In this document: piece after piece, positions 9,532 to 20,885 of the stretch
How the letters are laid out: each line of letters begins with the position of its first letter
Position numbering within the stretch: position 1 is the first letter of the stretch
From: Petrimonas sp. IBARAKI
Lineage (GTDB): Bacteria > Bacteroidota > Bacteroidia > Bacteroidales > Dysgonomonadaceae
Assembly (NCBI GenBank): GCA_002356435.2
Contig: AP018040.2
Coordinates: forward strand, 2,728,001 to 2,792,000
Reading direction: 5' to 3'
DNA length: 64,000 nucleotides
The notes under the pieces: generated by a model
What the model was told of the DNA's origin: nothing
Seen by the model: the letters and a program-made list of their open reading frames with translations, nothing else
Database searches by the model: none
Translations under genes and position numbers: made by a program

Positions 9532-11661
9532 TTATTTAATCAAATCAACACGACCTTTTACTTCCGTCAGCACTTGTCTTGCAATCGAGGGAGAAACTTC
9601 CTCAAAATGGTCGAAAGACATTGTGGAGGTTGCTCTTCCCGAAGTAATGGTCCGCAATGAAGTTACATATCCGAACATTTCCGAAAGCGGAGTTTTTGCC
9701 TTTACAATGCGTGCACCCGACCGGTTCGATTCCATGCCTTCGATTTGTCCGCGCCGCTTGTTCAGATCGGAAATCACATCCCCCATACTTTCCTCTGGAG
9801 TTACTACTTCCACCTTCATGATCGGCTCTTTTAAAACAGGACCGGCTTTTTCGCTGGCACTTCTGAATGCCTGAATAGCACATATTTCGAATGACAACTG
9901 ATCGGAGTCTACCGGATGGTAAGAACCATCAATTACCGTAACTTTCAGCTTGTCCAACGCATAACCGGCGAGAACACCGTTCTTCATGGCGCGTGCAAAA
10001 CCCTTCTGAATGGACGGAATATATTCCTTGGGGATATTTCCACCTTTTACCTCATCGATAAACTGCAATTCCCCTTCGAAATCGGCATCGGCCGGTTCTA
10101 CCCGTACGATAATGTCGGCAAATTTACCGCGACCTCCAGTCTGCTTCTTGTAAACCTCACGCAGCTCGACAGGTTTGGTAATAGCTTCTTTATAAGATAC
10201 CTGAGGACGTCCCTGATTAGCTTCGACCTTAAACTCACGTTTCAACCGGTCGATAATAATCTCCAGGTGAAGTTCTCCCATTCCGGAGATAACCGTCTGG
10301 CCGGTTTCTTCATCCGTCTTAACCGTAAATGTCGGGTCTTCTTCCGCCAGTTTAGCCAAACCAACGGAGAGTTTATCCAAATCTTTCTGGGTTTTAGGCT
10401 CAACAGCAATACCGATAACCGGATCGGGGAAATCCATCGATTCCAGGACAATGGGTTTGCTTTCATCACAAAGCGTGTCGCCCGTGCGAATATCCTTAAA
10501 TCCAACCCCGGCTCCTATGTCACCGCATCCGATAAATTCCTTCGGATTCTGTTTGTTGGAATGCATCTGGAACAGACGTGAGATACGTTCTTTTTTTCCC
10601 GAACGGGGATTGTAAACGTAAGAACCGGCTTCCAGTTCTCCCGAATAAACACGGAAGAAGCAGAGACGTCCCACATATGGGTCAGTCGCGATTTTGAACG
10701 CCAGGGCGCACATCGGCTCGTTAGGATCAGGACGTCTGACGACTATTTTGTCTGTATCTCTCGGATCAACGCCCTCAATAGCATCGGTGTCGACCGGGCT
10801 GGGCAAGTAAGAACAAACAGCATCCAGCAACGTTTGTACTCCTTTGTTTTTGAATGAAGAGCCACAGATCATCGGATTTATCTGCATGGAAAGTGTTCCC
10901 TTCCTTACAGCTGCCCTCACCTCATCCTCCGTGATGGTTGAAGGATCGTCGAAAAACTTCTCCATCAACACATCATCGAACTCAGCAACCGTTTCGAGCA
11001 TCTTTTCTCTCCACTCGTTGGCTTCATCCAATAAATCAGCAGGTATCTCCTCTATGTGATACTCAGCACCCATGGTCTCATCGTGCCAATACAACGCTTT
11101 CATTGTAATCAAATCCACTACGCCCTTGAAGTTCTCTTCTGCGCCTATGGGGATTTGGATGGGACAAGGAGTTGCACCAAGTACTTCTTTTACCTGACGA
11201 ACTACCTCAAAAAAGTTAGCCCCAGAACGGTCCATCTTATTCACGTAACCAATTCGCGGCACTTTGTATTTATCTGCCTGACGCCACACAGTTTCCGATT
11301 GCGGCTCAACCCCACCTACGGCACAAAATGCCGCCACGGCTCCGTCGAGAATACGCAATGAACGCTCAACTTCTACGGTGAAGTCAACGTGCCCCGGAGT
11401 ATCAATCAGATTAATTTTGTATGTTTTGTCATTATATTTCCAGTTCGCGGTTGTGGCCGCAGAAGAAATGGTTATACCCCGCTCCTGCTCCTGCTCCATC
11501 CAGTCCATCGTGGCCGCTCCATCGTGTACCTCTCCAATTTTATGGGTTAATCCCGTGTAAAACAAGATACGTTCCGACGTAGTCGTCTTGCCGGCATCAA
11601 TGTGCGCCATGATACCTATATTGCGAGTGAAAATTAATGCTTCTTTTGAACCTTTTGCCAT
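9532..11661 (-). CDS. fusA: Elongation factor G
   Basis: A 709-residue translocase GTPase that drives tRNA-mRNA movement on the ribosome and, with RRF, recycling. The G domain shows G1 [14 protein letters not shown] (about 18-31), switch [10 protein letters not shown] (near 88) and G4 NKMDR (near 142). Domains II-V follow, ending [17 protein letters not shown]. The length is normal for EF-G1. It is packed between rpsG (25 nt) and rpsJ (15 nt), so it belongs to the str-S10 transcript. Confidence 0.98.
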   Translation of the reverse strand: MAKGSKEALIFTRNIGIMAHIDAGKTTTSERILFYTGLTHKIGEVHDGAATMDWMEQEQERGITISSAATTANWKYNDKTYKINLIDTPGHVDFTVEVERSLRILDGAVAAFCAVGGVEPQSETVWRQADKYKVPRIGYVNKMDRSGANFFEVVRQVKEVLGATPCPIQIPIGAEENFKGVVDLITMKALYWHDETMGAEYHIEEIPADLLDEANEWREKMLETVAEFDDVLMEKFFDDPSTITEDEVRAAVRKGTLSMQINPMICGSSFKNKGVQTLLDAVCSYLPSPVDTDAIEGVDPRDTDKIVVRRPDPNEPMCALAFKIATDPYVGRLCFFRVYSGELEAGSYVYNPRSGKKERISRLFQMHSNKQNPKEFIGCGDIGAGVGFKDIRTGDTLCDESKPIVLESMDFPDPVIGIAVEPKTQKDLDKLSVGLAKLAEEDPTFTVKTDEETGQTVISGMGELHLEIIIDRLKREFKVEANQGRPQVSYKEAITKPVELREVYKKQTGGRGKFADIIVRVEPADADFEGELQFIDEVKGGNIPKEYIPSIQKGFARAMKNGVLAGYALDKLKVTVIDGSYHPVDSDQLSFEICAIQAFRSASEKAGPVLKEPIMKVEVVTPEESMGDVISDLNKRRGQIEGMESNRSGARIVKAKTPLSEMFGYVTSLRTITSGRATSTMSFDHFEEVSPSIARQVLTEVKGRVDLIK

Positions 11662-11686
11662 CTTTTTTACCTAACAGTCTGTTTAT

Positions 11687-12163
11687 TTAAAATCTGAAAT
11701 GTGCAAAAGCCCTGTTCGCTTCTGCCATTCTATGCATATCTTCTTTACGTTTATATGATCCACCCTGATTGTTATACGCATCAACGATCTCAGCAGCCAG
11801 TTTGTCTGCCATCGTCTTACCTCCTCTTTTGCGAGCATAAAGAATGAGGTTTTTCATTGAAATGGATTCTTTTCTTTCGGGACGAATTTCTGTAGGCACC
11901 TGAAATGTTGCTCCGCCAACACGGCGTGATTTCACTTCAACCTGCGGTGTTATATTGTCTAATGCGGCTTTCCAAATCTCGAGAGCCGGTTTTTCTTCGT
12001 TGGGCAATTTAGCCTTCACTGTGTCCAATGCAGAATAGAAAATATCGTAAGATATACTCTTCTTTCCGTCATACATAAGGTGGTTAACAAACTTTGTCAC
12101 CCTTACATCACCATATACAGGATCGGGTAGAACCTGTCTTTTTTTAGGTTTTGTTTTTCTCAT
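11687..12163 (-). CDS. rpsG: 30S ribosomal protein S7
   Basis: A 158-residue primary assembly protein of the 30S head. Start [36 protein letters not shown] (about 77-93) and [15 protein letters not shown] at the C-terminus are diagnostic. A 164-nt AT-rich spacer with no recognised element separates it from rpsL, longer than in most bacteria. Confidence 0.98.
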   Translation of the reverse strand: MRKTKPKKRQVLPDPVYGDVRVTKFVNHLMYDGKKSISYDIFYSALDTVKAKLPNEEKPALEIWKAALDNITPQVEVKSRRVGGATFQVPTEIRPERKESISMKNLILYARKRGGKTMADKLAAEIVDAYNNQGGSYKRKEDMHRMAEANRAFAHFRF

Positions 12164-12327
12164 TGTTTTAATTGATTTGTGTTGTGTTTGGTTGCCGTTT
12201 TTTATCTGTCTTCAACAATTCCTCCGAACCGTTTACTCAACCTATAGTAGCTTTTCCCAAAAATTCCAACAGCGATTTTACATGAATTTTAACTTATAAA
12301 AATAAAGCGTACTTTTATTGTGCGGGA

Positions 12328-12735
12328 TTATTTCTTCTTTGCACCCGGCTTGGCAACTGCTCCCGGTTTAGGACGCTTAGCTCCATATTTAGAACGACGT
12401 TGAGTACGGCCATTTACCCCGGCAGTATCCAATGTTCCGCGAACAATGTGATAACGTACACCCGGAAGGTCTTTAACACGACCGCCACGCACCAATACAA
12501 TAGAGTGCTCCTGCAAGTTGTGCCCTTCGCCCGGAATATAAGCGTTCACCTCCTTAGTGTTAGTTAAACGTACACGAGCCACTTTCCTCATTGCTGAGTT
12601 TGGTTTTTTGGGAGTAGTAGTATAAACCCTCACGCAGACACCGCGTCTTTGCGGACACGAATCAAGCGCACGGGATTTACTTTTCTCTTCTATAACCGTA
12701 CGGCCTTTTCTTACTAATTGTTGAATTGTAGGCAT
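12328..12735 (-). CDS. rpsL: 30S ribosomal protein S12
   Basis: A 135-residue decoding-centre protein. The two conserved loops are [18 protein letters not shown] (about 39-56, the site of streptomycin-resistance lysines) and [16 protein letters not shown] (about 84-99). The wild-type lysines appear present. A C-terminal basic tail [18 protein letters not shown] makes it about 11 residues longer than the E. coli protein. It is the first gene of the ribosomal run. Confidence 0.98.
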   Translation of the reverse strand: MPTIQQLVRKGRTVIEEKSKSRALDSCPQRRGVCVRVYTTTPKKPNSAMRKVARVRLTNTKEVNAYIPGEGHNLQEHSIVLVRGGRVKDLPGVRYHIVRGTLDTAGVNGRTQRRSKYGAKRPKPGAVAKPGAKKK

Positions 12736-12866
12736 TTTTCTACTTTCTTTTTGTCTTTTATTTTACTGATAAATTTAATTTCTTTACACAACCTCACCCA
12801 ATTATAACTTAAATATAATCAAATGATTAACGTCAAAAACCACCGTCTCTGGGGTTAAAAACGGCA

Positions 12867-12898
12867 CAAAATTACAAATAATCAACATGATATGCAAA
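12867..12898 (-). promoter_or_regulatory. Predicted promoter of the rpsL ribosomal operon
   Basis: On the minus strand TTTG (12898-12895) lies 20 nt upstream of TAATTTTG (12874-12867), an exact match to the Bacteroidetes primary-sigma consensus TTTG / TAnnTTTG. Transcription would start near 12860, giving a leader of about 125 nt before rpsL. The rest of the 320-bp gap 12736-13055 is AT-rich and must also hold the promoter of the divergent sigma gene, which could not be placed. Confidence 0.6.
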
Positions 12899-13055
12899 TT
12901 ATTGACGGTGTTTTTTCAACTATTTTACAAAATCCAGACAACTGATATTTTGAAAAAACAACAACTATTTCTTACGTCGCCATCGATTTTTATAAAAAAA
13001 CAACTATTTTCGCAATTCAATGTAACTTTTTCAACATTTATCCGTCATCCAACTA

Positions 13056-13565
13056 ATGAGTCACGATAAATTCCATCGGATCATTTTACCGCTAAAGGAT
13101 AAACTCTTCCGGCTTGCGTGGAGCATCGTGAGAGATTCCGCCGAAGCCGAAGACATTGTACAAGACGTGTTTTTGAAGCTTTGGTCGAAAAATAACGAGT
13201 GGGAAAACATCGAGAATCTGGAAGCCTATTGTTTCCGCGCTACAAAAAACCTGGCGCTCGACAGAGTGGAGTCTCTATCGATACGAAGAACAGAAAATAT
13301 TGCTCCTGAATTGGAAAACGGAATTTTTACCGATCACGTAACGCCGTTTTTCAAACTGGTGGAAACCGAAAGGAACACATTAATATATAGGTGCATTAAT
13401 CAACTGTCGGAAAGCCAGAAAGCGGTATTTCAACTGCGTGAGATTGAAGGAATGAGTTACAAGGAAATAGCGCAAGTATTGGATATTAGCGAAGATTTGG
13501 TAAAAGTGAACCTCTTTAGGGCTAGAAATAAATTGAAAGAATTATTATCGGGTAAACAAGAATGA
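13056..13565 (+). CDS. ECF-type RNA polymerase sigma factor
   Basis: A 169-residue protein with sigma2 (about 10-75, with AWSIVRDSAEAEDIVQDVFL) and sigma4 (about 115-165, with QLREIEGMSYKEIAQVLDI and VKVNLFRARNKLKELL), and no sigma1 or sigma3: the ECF layout. It redirects RNA polymerase to a dedicated promoter set. Its last codons overlap the next ORF (ATGA), which encodes a one-span membrane protein and likely partner. It is divergent from rpsL. Confidence 0.92.
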   Translation: MSHDKFHRIILPLKDKLFRLAWSIVRDSAEAEDIVQDVFLKLWSKNNEWENIENLEAYCFRATKNLALDRVESLSIRRTENIAPELENGIFTDHVTPFFKLVETERNTLIYRCINQLSESQKAVFQLREIEGMSYKEIAQVLDISEDLVKVNLFRARNKLKELLSGKQE

Positions 13566-14125
13566 ACAACGAAAGAATACATACATTGCTGGAGAATTAC
13601 TGGAACTGCGAAACATCGGTTTCGGAGGAAAGGGAACTACAGGAATTTTTCAACTTCGGTGACGTCCCCGATGACTTGCTGCCGTATACACCTTTGTTTG
13701 CCTATAAACAAAACCATCAGGCAATGAAATTGAGCTGTGATTTTGAGAAGAAACTTGATACACTGATCCGCAGAACCGACCGGCAAAAACAATACATCAC
13801 CATAAAAATATTCGAGCCTTTCCTGCGTATCGCCGCATCGGTTATTCTCATTGCCGGGATTGGGGTATCCGTTTACTTTGTTGCCCGCCAAAACAACCGG
13901 GTCTTTGCCGAAACATACAACGATCCTCGTGCAGCCATACAACAGGCCACCTCGGCCCTAGAGAAGCTATCCAAAGCATTACGGGCCACCGAAGAAGCAT
14001 CTTTGAAGTCGCTGGAGCAATTGGATGATTTAGACCTGGATTGGTCGGAAATCGATTCGTTGAGCACCAGGATTCCACTCTATGACCCCGATTTAAGTAA
14101 GAATATCAAACCCGAAAATCTATGA
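13562..14125 (+). CDS. Single-pass membrane protein, probable anti-sigma partner
   Basis: A 187-residue protein with an N-terminal cytoplasmic region of about 80 residues, one transmembrane segment (about 84-106, RIAASVILIAGIGVSVYFVA) and a short charged extracytoplasmic part. The N-terminus (LLENYWNCETSVSEERELQEF) resembles the small zinc-finger-less anti-sigma-like modules often encoded next to Bacteroidetes ECF factors. It overlaps both neighbours by 4 nt, so the three genes are one operon. The anti-sigma role is inferred from topology and context; no family signature was recognised. Confidence 0.7.
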   Translation: MNNERIHTLLENYWNCETSVSEERELQEFFNFGDVPDDLLPYTPLFAYKQNHQAMKLSCDFEKKLDTLIRRTDRQKQYITIKIFEPFLRIAASVILIAGIGVSVYFVARQNNRVFAETYNDPRAAIQQATSALEKLSKALRATEEASLKSLEQLDDLDLDWSEIDSLSTRIPLYDPDLSKNIKPENL

Positions 14126-14649
14126 GAAAAATTTTTCTGGTCTTGTTTACGTTGTTTTTGGCAACTTCAACCTTTGCAAACGATTTCATTACGAGATTCC
14201 TGAAGGAGTGCGTCGAAACGGAACGGCCGGTAAGTAACGTAAACATAGGGAAAGCGATGCTTAACAAAATGGCGTCGAATACCAGCGATGAAGAACTAAA
14301 GACAACTTTTCGCGAGTTAAACAGCATTCGCATCATTACAACAGAAAACAAAGCAGACTCAAAATTCTATTTTGAAAAAGCAAAAGAGATGGCATCCAGC
14401 GAATTCACAGACTACAAGGAGGTAGTATCGGTGAATGAAAGGAGGTCGAAAATAAATATCCTGATGAAAAAAACCGACGAGAAAACGCAGGATCTTATCC
14501 TTATGGCATTGGACGACGACAGTAAATTAACGATCATAACCGTTTCGGGAAATATAGACTTCAACTCAATCTCGAAAATTTCCGACTCATTGCGGAAAGG
14601 AGAAGCAGAAGAACCTGTTTTAGAGAAAGGAAACGAAAAAAACAACTGA
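14122..14649 (+). CDS. DUF4252 domain protein, exported
   Basis: A 175-residue protein with a signal peptide (residues 1-19, ending TSTFAND) followed by a DUF4252-like domain: VNIGKAMLNKM, LNSIRIITTEN, DYKEVVSVNERRSKINILMKK, then an ITVSGNIDFNSISKISDSL strand-helix end. Function of the family is unknown; its members commonly accompany ECF sigma operons in Bacteroidetes. It is the third overlapping gene of the sigma operon, and a GC-rich hairpin follows it. Confidence 0.75.
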   Translation: MRKIFLVLFTLFLATSTFANDFITRFLKECVETERPVSNVNIGKAMLNKMASNTSDEELKTTFRELNSIRIITTENKADSKFYFEKAKEMASSEFTDYKEVVSVNERRSKINILMKKTDEKTQDLILMALDDDSKLTIITVSGNIDFNSISKISDSLRKGEAEEPVLEKGNEKNN

Positions 14650-14710
14650 CCCGGTCAGTCAAACCGAACGAGCACAAATAACTTTTTTCTTTTTTATATT
14701 TAAACGATGA

Positions 14711-14742
14711 GCAGGCGGCAGAACGTGAGTTTAGCCGCCTGC
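14711..14742 (+). terminator. Hairpin terminator after the sigma operon
   Basis: GCAGGCGGC (14711-14719) pairs perfectly with GCCGCCTGC (14734-14742) across a 14-nt loop, 62 nt after the DUF4252 stop. The following T-rich stretch is short, so it is a plausible but not ideal intrinsic terminator. Confidence 0.65.
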
Positions 14743-14770
14743 TGCTTTTATGGCACAAAAATACGTTTTT

Positions 14771-14804
14771 TTTGAATTAAAATGCAAGAGAATTTGTAAA
14801 TTTG
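14771..14804 (+). promoter_or_regulatory. Predicted promoter of the carbamoyl-phosphate synthase gene
   Basis: TAAATTTG (14797-14804) matches the Bacteroidetes -7 box TAnnTTTG exactly, with TTTG at 14771-14774 as the -33 box (22-nt spacer, slightly long). The start would fall near 14811, about 55 nt before the ATG. No pyrimidine-responsive leader structure was recognised. Confidence 0.5.
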
Positions 14805-14864
14805 CGAAACTTTTGATACAGTAGGTTATTATTACTGCTCACATCAAATCCACACCTAAACAAT

Positions 14865-17800
14865 ATGTATAACAAATCACTCCATCTTGTTCTCGAAGAC
14901 GGAACAGTATTTCAGGGAAAATCATTTGGTTACGAAGCACCGGTTGCCGGTGAAGTTGTTTTCAGCACTGGAATGGTCGGCTACACCGAAAGCCTTTCAG
15001 ATCCCTCCTACCTCGGGCAAATCCTGACGCTGACCTACCCGCTTATCGGAAACTACGGCGTCCCCAAAGACGAATCGCACCAAGGCATTTCTACCTTTTA
15101 CGAATCGGAAAGAATACAGGCAAGCGGCCTTATTGTTTCCGATTTTTCTTTTGAATACAGCCACTGGAACGCTGCAAAAAGTTTAAGCGACTGGCTGAAG
15201 GAAAACAAAGTACCTGCCGTCTACGGCATCGACACGCGCGAACTGACCAAGCTGGTCCGGGAAAAAGGGACAATGCTTGGTAAACTGGTCTTTCCGGGTG
15301 AACCCGATATACCGTTTGTGAATCCCGATGACAAAAATCAGGTTGCAAAAGCAAGCTGCAAGGAGGTGATTGTCTACGGCAGCGGAAAGCACAAAGTGAT
15401 ACTGGTCGATTGCGGTGTGAAAAACAACATCATCCGCTGCCTGCTGAAACGGGATACGACAATCGTGCGCGTACCCTGGGATTACGATTTTAACGAGATG
15501 GAGTTCGACGGACTGTTTATTTCCAACGGTCCCGGTGACCCGGCTTTCTGTACGCCAACCGTAAACAACATCCGAAAAGCAATGCAAACCGGAAAACCGA
15601 TTTTCGGAATCTGCATGGGAAACCAATTGCTTTCACTGGCAGGAGGAGCCAGCACCTATAAGCTGAAATACGGGCACCGCAGCTGCAATCAGCCAGTGCA
15701 ACTCGTCGGGACGCAACGGGCGTTCGTAACTTCTCAAAACCACGGTTTCGCGGTGGATAACAACTCGCTGGGCGTGGAATGGGAACCTCTTTTCGTCAAC
15801 ATGAACGACGGAACGAACGAAGGCATCCGCCACAAAACCAATCCCTGGTTCTCCTGTCAATTCCACCCCGAGGCATCGGCAGGGCCGACCGACACCGAGT
15901 TTCTCTTTGATGTGTTTATCCGGACGCTCGAAGTTAAAAATATTCCGATTCCAAAACTCATCGAGGATGAACTCGATGCAAAATCAGTTTTAAAACAAGT
16001 TTACCGGGGCATTGAAAAAGGATCTGTCAAGAAAGTTCTGCTCTTGGGTTCTGGCGCACTGAAAATTGGCGAAGCCGGCGAATTCGACTATTCCGGTTCG
16101 CAAGCTTTAAAGGCGCTGAAGGAAGAAGGAATTGAAACCGTGCTGATTAACCCCAACATAGCTACTGTTCAGACCTCAGAGGGCATTGCCGACAAGGTTT
16201 ACTTTTTACCCGTAACCCCGGATTTTGTGGAGCGGGTAATCGAAAAAGAGCGTCCCGACAGCATCTTTCTTTCGTTTGGAGGACAGACGGCGCTGAACTG
16301 CGGCGTAGCGCTATACAAGAATAAGATCCTCGAGAAATACAACGTGCGCGTGCTCGGCACCCCCGTACAAGCTATTATCGACACGGAAGACCGGGAAATC
16401 TTCAATCAAAAACTTTCTGAAATCGGTGTAAAATATATCCAGAGCGAAGCGGTAACCTCGCTTAAGGACGCTCTCAGGGCAGCCGGCAAACTCGGCTATC
16501 CGGTAATCGTACGGGCTGCTTATGCTCTGGGCGGGCTGGGAAGCGGCTTCTGTGACAACGAAGACGAACTGGAATCACTCGTTACAAAGGCTTTCAATTA
16601 TTCACCACAAGTGTTGGTTGAAAAATCATTAAAAGGATGGAAGGAGATTGAGTATGAAGTGGTACGCGACCGGTACGACAACTGCATCACGGTTTGTAAC
16701 ATGGAAAACTTTGATCCGCTGGGCATACACACCGGGGAAAGCATCGTGGTGGCCCCTTCGCAAACGCTTTCCAACAGCGAATATTACAAGCTTCGTGAAC
16801 TCGCGATCCGTATCATCCGCCACATCGGCATTGTGGGCGAATGCAACGTTCAATATGCTTTTGACCCATTCTCCGAAGATTACCGCGTGATTGAAGTTAA
16901 CGCCCGCCTGAGCCGCTCCTCCGCGCTGGCTTCCAAAGCTACCGGTTACCCCCTGGCCTTCGTGGCCGCGAAGCTGGGGCTAGGGTACGGCCTTCCCGAA
17001 CTTAAAAATTCGGTAACAAAAGAAACATCGGCATTCTTTGAGCCTGCACTGGACTATATAGTTTGCAAAATCCCGCGCTGGGACCTGGCAAAATTTCACG
17101 GTGTCAGCCGTGAAATAGGCTCCTCCATGAAATCGGTAGGCGAAATCATGTCCATCGGGCGAAGTTTTGAAGAGGCATTCCAAAAGGGATTGCGGATGAT
17201 CCAACAGGGCATGCATGGATTTTCGGGCAATAAACACCTATTCACCAAGGAATTGGACAAAAACCTGAGCATTCCTACCGACAAGCGCGTCATCTACCTT
17301 TCACAGGCATTCGAACAGGGATATCCGGTAGACAAGATTTACGAGTTGACAAAAATTGACCGATGGTTCCTTTATAAACTGAAAAATATTGTTGATACTG
17401 CTCGTTCCATCGAGAAATGCAGTGACAAGGAGCAACTTCCGACGGAATTGTTTGTCAAGGCAAAGAAAGTCGGATTTTCGGATTATCAGATCGAAAAACT
17501 GATATACAGGAAACCGATGCCTAAAGATACGGTTCGAGATGAACGCATCAAACGCGGGATCCTGCCTGTGGTCAAACAAATAGACACCCTGGCGGCAGAA
17601 TATCCGGCGCAGACCAACTACCTCTACCTGACCTACAACGGAACAGTTAATGATGTAAAATACCTAGGCGACCACAGGTCTGTGATTGTGTTGGGCTCGG
17701 GAGCCTACCGCATAGGCTCATCGGTAGAATTCGACTGGTGCTCGGTGAATGCGCTCAATACCATTCGGAAAAAAGGATGGCGCTCAGTGATGATCAACTA

Positions 17801-19220
17801 TAATCCCGAAACCGTTTCGACTGATTACGATATGTGCGACCGCCTTTACTTTGATGAATTGAGCTACGAACGGGTAAGGGATATCATTGAACTGGAAAAT
17901 CCGAAAGGGGTGATCGTGTCCACCGGCGGACAAATTCCAAACAACTTAGCGGTGCGGCTGCACCAGTCGGGCGTGAAGATTCTGGGCACGCAAGCTACGG
18001 ATATTGATAATGCGGAAGACCGCCACAAGTTTTCATCCATGCTGGACCGCCTGGGAATAGATCAGCCGAGGTGGAAGGAACTAACAACGCTTGAAGATAT
18101 CAACCAATTTGTAAACGAAGTGGGCTTTCCCCTGCTGGTGCGTCCTTCGTATGTCCTTTCAGGAGCTGCAATGAACGTATGTTCCAACACGAACGAGCTG
18201 GAACGCTTCCTGACGCTGGCCACGGAAGTATCGAAAGAATATCCGGTGGTCGTTTCAGAATTCATCGAAGGAGCAAAGGAAATCGAAATTGATGCCGTCG
18301 CACAAAACGGAGAGTTGGTGGTTTATGCCATTTCGGAACACGTGGAATTTGCTGGCGTCCATTCAGGCGATGCTACCATCCAGTTTCCACCGCAAAAAAT
18401 CTATACGCAAACCGTTCGCCGGATTAAACAGATTGCCAGGGAGATTGCCAGGGAACTGCACATCTCGGGGCCTTTCAACATCCAGTTTCTGGCAAAAGAC
18501 AACGACATCAAAGTGATCGAGTGCAACCTGAGGGCCTCGCGTTCGTTCCCGTTTGTTTCCAAAGTGATCAAGATCAACTTTATCGAACTGGCTACACGGG
18601 TGATGCTTGGAGAAGAAGTCCAAAGGCCTGAGAAGTCGGCATTCGATCTGGACTACGTGGGCATTAAGGCATCACAATTCTCTTTCACCCGTTTGCAAAA
18701 GGCAGACCCCGTACTGGGAGTGGATATGGCATCCACAGGCGAGGTGGGCTGCCTCGGAACCCACTTCGATGACGCACTGCTTACCGCCATGCTTTCGGTG
18801 GGATACCGGATACCCGGGAAAAACATTGTCGTTTCTTCGGGAAGTACCAAATCGAAAGTAGCGCTACTGGATGCCTGTCGGCTTCTGGTCGACAATGGAT
18901 ACCACTTGTTTGCAACCGGCGGTACGCAAAAATTTTTCGAGGAAAACGGTGTGAAAAGTACCTGTGTGGCGTGGCCGGACGAAGAGGGCGAACCGAAAGT
19001 TACGGACATGATTGCCGAAAAGAAAGTGGACCTGGTCATCAATATTCCCAAAAACCTGACCGAAAGGGAATTAACAAACGGCTACAAAATCCGTCGGGGA
19101 GCTATAGATTTCAACATCCCGCTCATAACCAACGCCCGGCTGGCTAGCGCCTTTATCAAAGCCTTCTGCTTCATGAAGGCGGAGGATATTGAGATCAAGC
19201 ATTGGGGAGAGTATAAGTAG
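14865..19220 (+). CDS. Carbamoyl-phosphate synthase, fused glutaminase and synthetase subunits
   Basis: One 1451-residue polypeptide makes carbamoyl phosphate from glutamine, bicarbonate and 2 ATP for pyrimidines and arginine. Residues 1-365 equal CarA: the small-subunit domain, then a class I glutaminase with Cys250 (FGICMGNQ), His334 and Glu336 (QFHPEAS). After a linker of about 20 residues, the CarB part begins near 388 (VLLLGSGALKIGEAGEFDYS). It has two ATP-grasp units (about 510-720 and 1060-1260) and a C-terminal MGS-like allosteric domain (about 1325-1440). CarA and CarB are separate proteins in most bacteria; the fusion and phrases such as GWKEIEYEVVRD, CNMEN and NARLSRSSALASKATGYPLA recall eukaryotic CAD and CPS1. 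All catalytic residues are present. It converges on pyrG with a 22-bp gap. Confidence 0.95.
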   Translation: MYNKSLHLVLEDGTVFQGKSFGYEAPVAGEVVFSTGMVGYTESLSDPSYLGQILTLTYPLIGNYGVPKDESHQGISTFYESERIQASGLIVSDFSFEYSHWNAAKSLSDWLKENKVPAVYGIDTRELTKLVREKGTMLGKLVFPGEPDIPFVNPDDKNQVAKASCKEVIVYGSGKHKVILVDCGVKNNIIRCLLKRDTTIVRVPWDYDFNEMEFDGLFISNGPGDPAFCTPTVNNIRKAMQTGKPIFGICMGNQLLSLAGGASTYKLKYGHRSCNQPVQLVGTQRAFVTSQNHGFAVDNNSLGVEWEPLFVNMNDGTNEGIRHKTNPWFSCQFHPEASAGPTDTEFLFDVFIRTLEVKNIPIPKLIEDELDAKSVLKQVYRGIEKGSVKKVLLLGSGALKIGEAGEFDYSGSQALKALKEEGIETVLINPNIATVQTSEGIADKVYFLPVTPDFVERVIEKERPDSIFLSFGGQTALNCGVALYKNKILEKYNVRVLGTPVQAIIDTEDREIFNQKLSEIGVKYIQSEAVTSLKDALRAAGKLGYPVIVRAAYALGGLGSGFCDNEDELESLVTKAFNYSPQVLVEKSLKGWKEIEYEVVRDRYDNCITVCNMENFDPLGIHTGESIVVAPSQTLSNSEYYKLRELAIRIIRHIGIVGECNVQYAFDPFSEDYRVIEVNARLSRSSALASKATGYPLAFVAAKLGLGYGLPELKNSVTKETSAFFEPALDYIVCKIPRWDLAKFHGVSREIGSSMKSVGEIMSIGRSFEEAFQKGLRMIQQGMHGFSGNKHLFTKELDKNLSIPTDKRVIYLSQAFEQGYPVDKIYELTKIDRWFLYKLKNIVDTARSIEKCSDKEQLPTELFVKAKKVGFSDYQIEKLIYRKPMPKDTVRDERIKRGILPVVKQIDTLAAEYPAQTNYLYLTYNGTVNDVKYLGDHRSVIVLGSGAYRIGSSVEFDWCSVNALNTIRKKGWRSVMINYNPETVSTDYDMCDRLYFDELSYERVRDIIELENPKGVIVSTGGQIPNNLAVRLHQSGVKILGTQATDIDNAEDRHKFSSMLDRLGIDQPRWKELTTLEDINQFVNEVGFPLLVRPSYVLSGAAMNVCSNTNELERFLTLATEVSKEYPVVVSEFIEGAKEIEIDAVAQNGELVVYAISEHVEFAGVHSGDATIQFPPQKIYTQTVRRIKQIAREIARELHISGPFNIQFLAKDNDIKVIECNLRASRSFPFVSKVIKINFIELATRVMLGEEVQRPEKSAFDLDYVGIKASQFSFTRLQKADPVLGVDMASTGEVGCLGTHFDDALLTAMLSVGYRIPGKNIVVSSGSTKSKVALLDACRLLVDNGYHLFATGGTQKFFEENGVKSTCVAWPDEEGEPKVTDMIAEKKVDLVINIPKNLTERELTNGYKIRRGAIDFNIPLITNARLASAFIKAFCFMKAEDIEIKHWGEYK

Positions 19221-19242
19221 AAAGCCGGGTAGCTGATGCTTC

Positions 19243-20880
<1,638 letters not shown>

Positions 20881-20885
20881 TTATT

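Noticed and set aside
12164-12327. A structured RNA leader between rpsL and rpsG
   Set aside because: The 164-nt spacer is AT-rich with no convincing stem or known autoregulatory motif.
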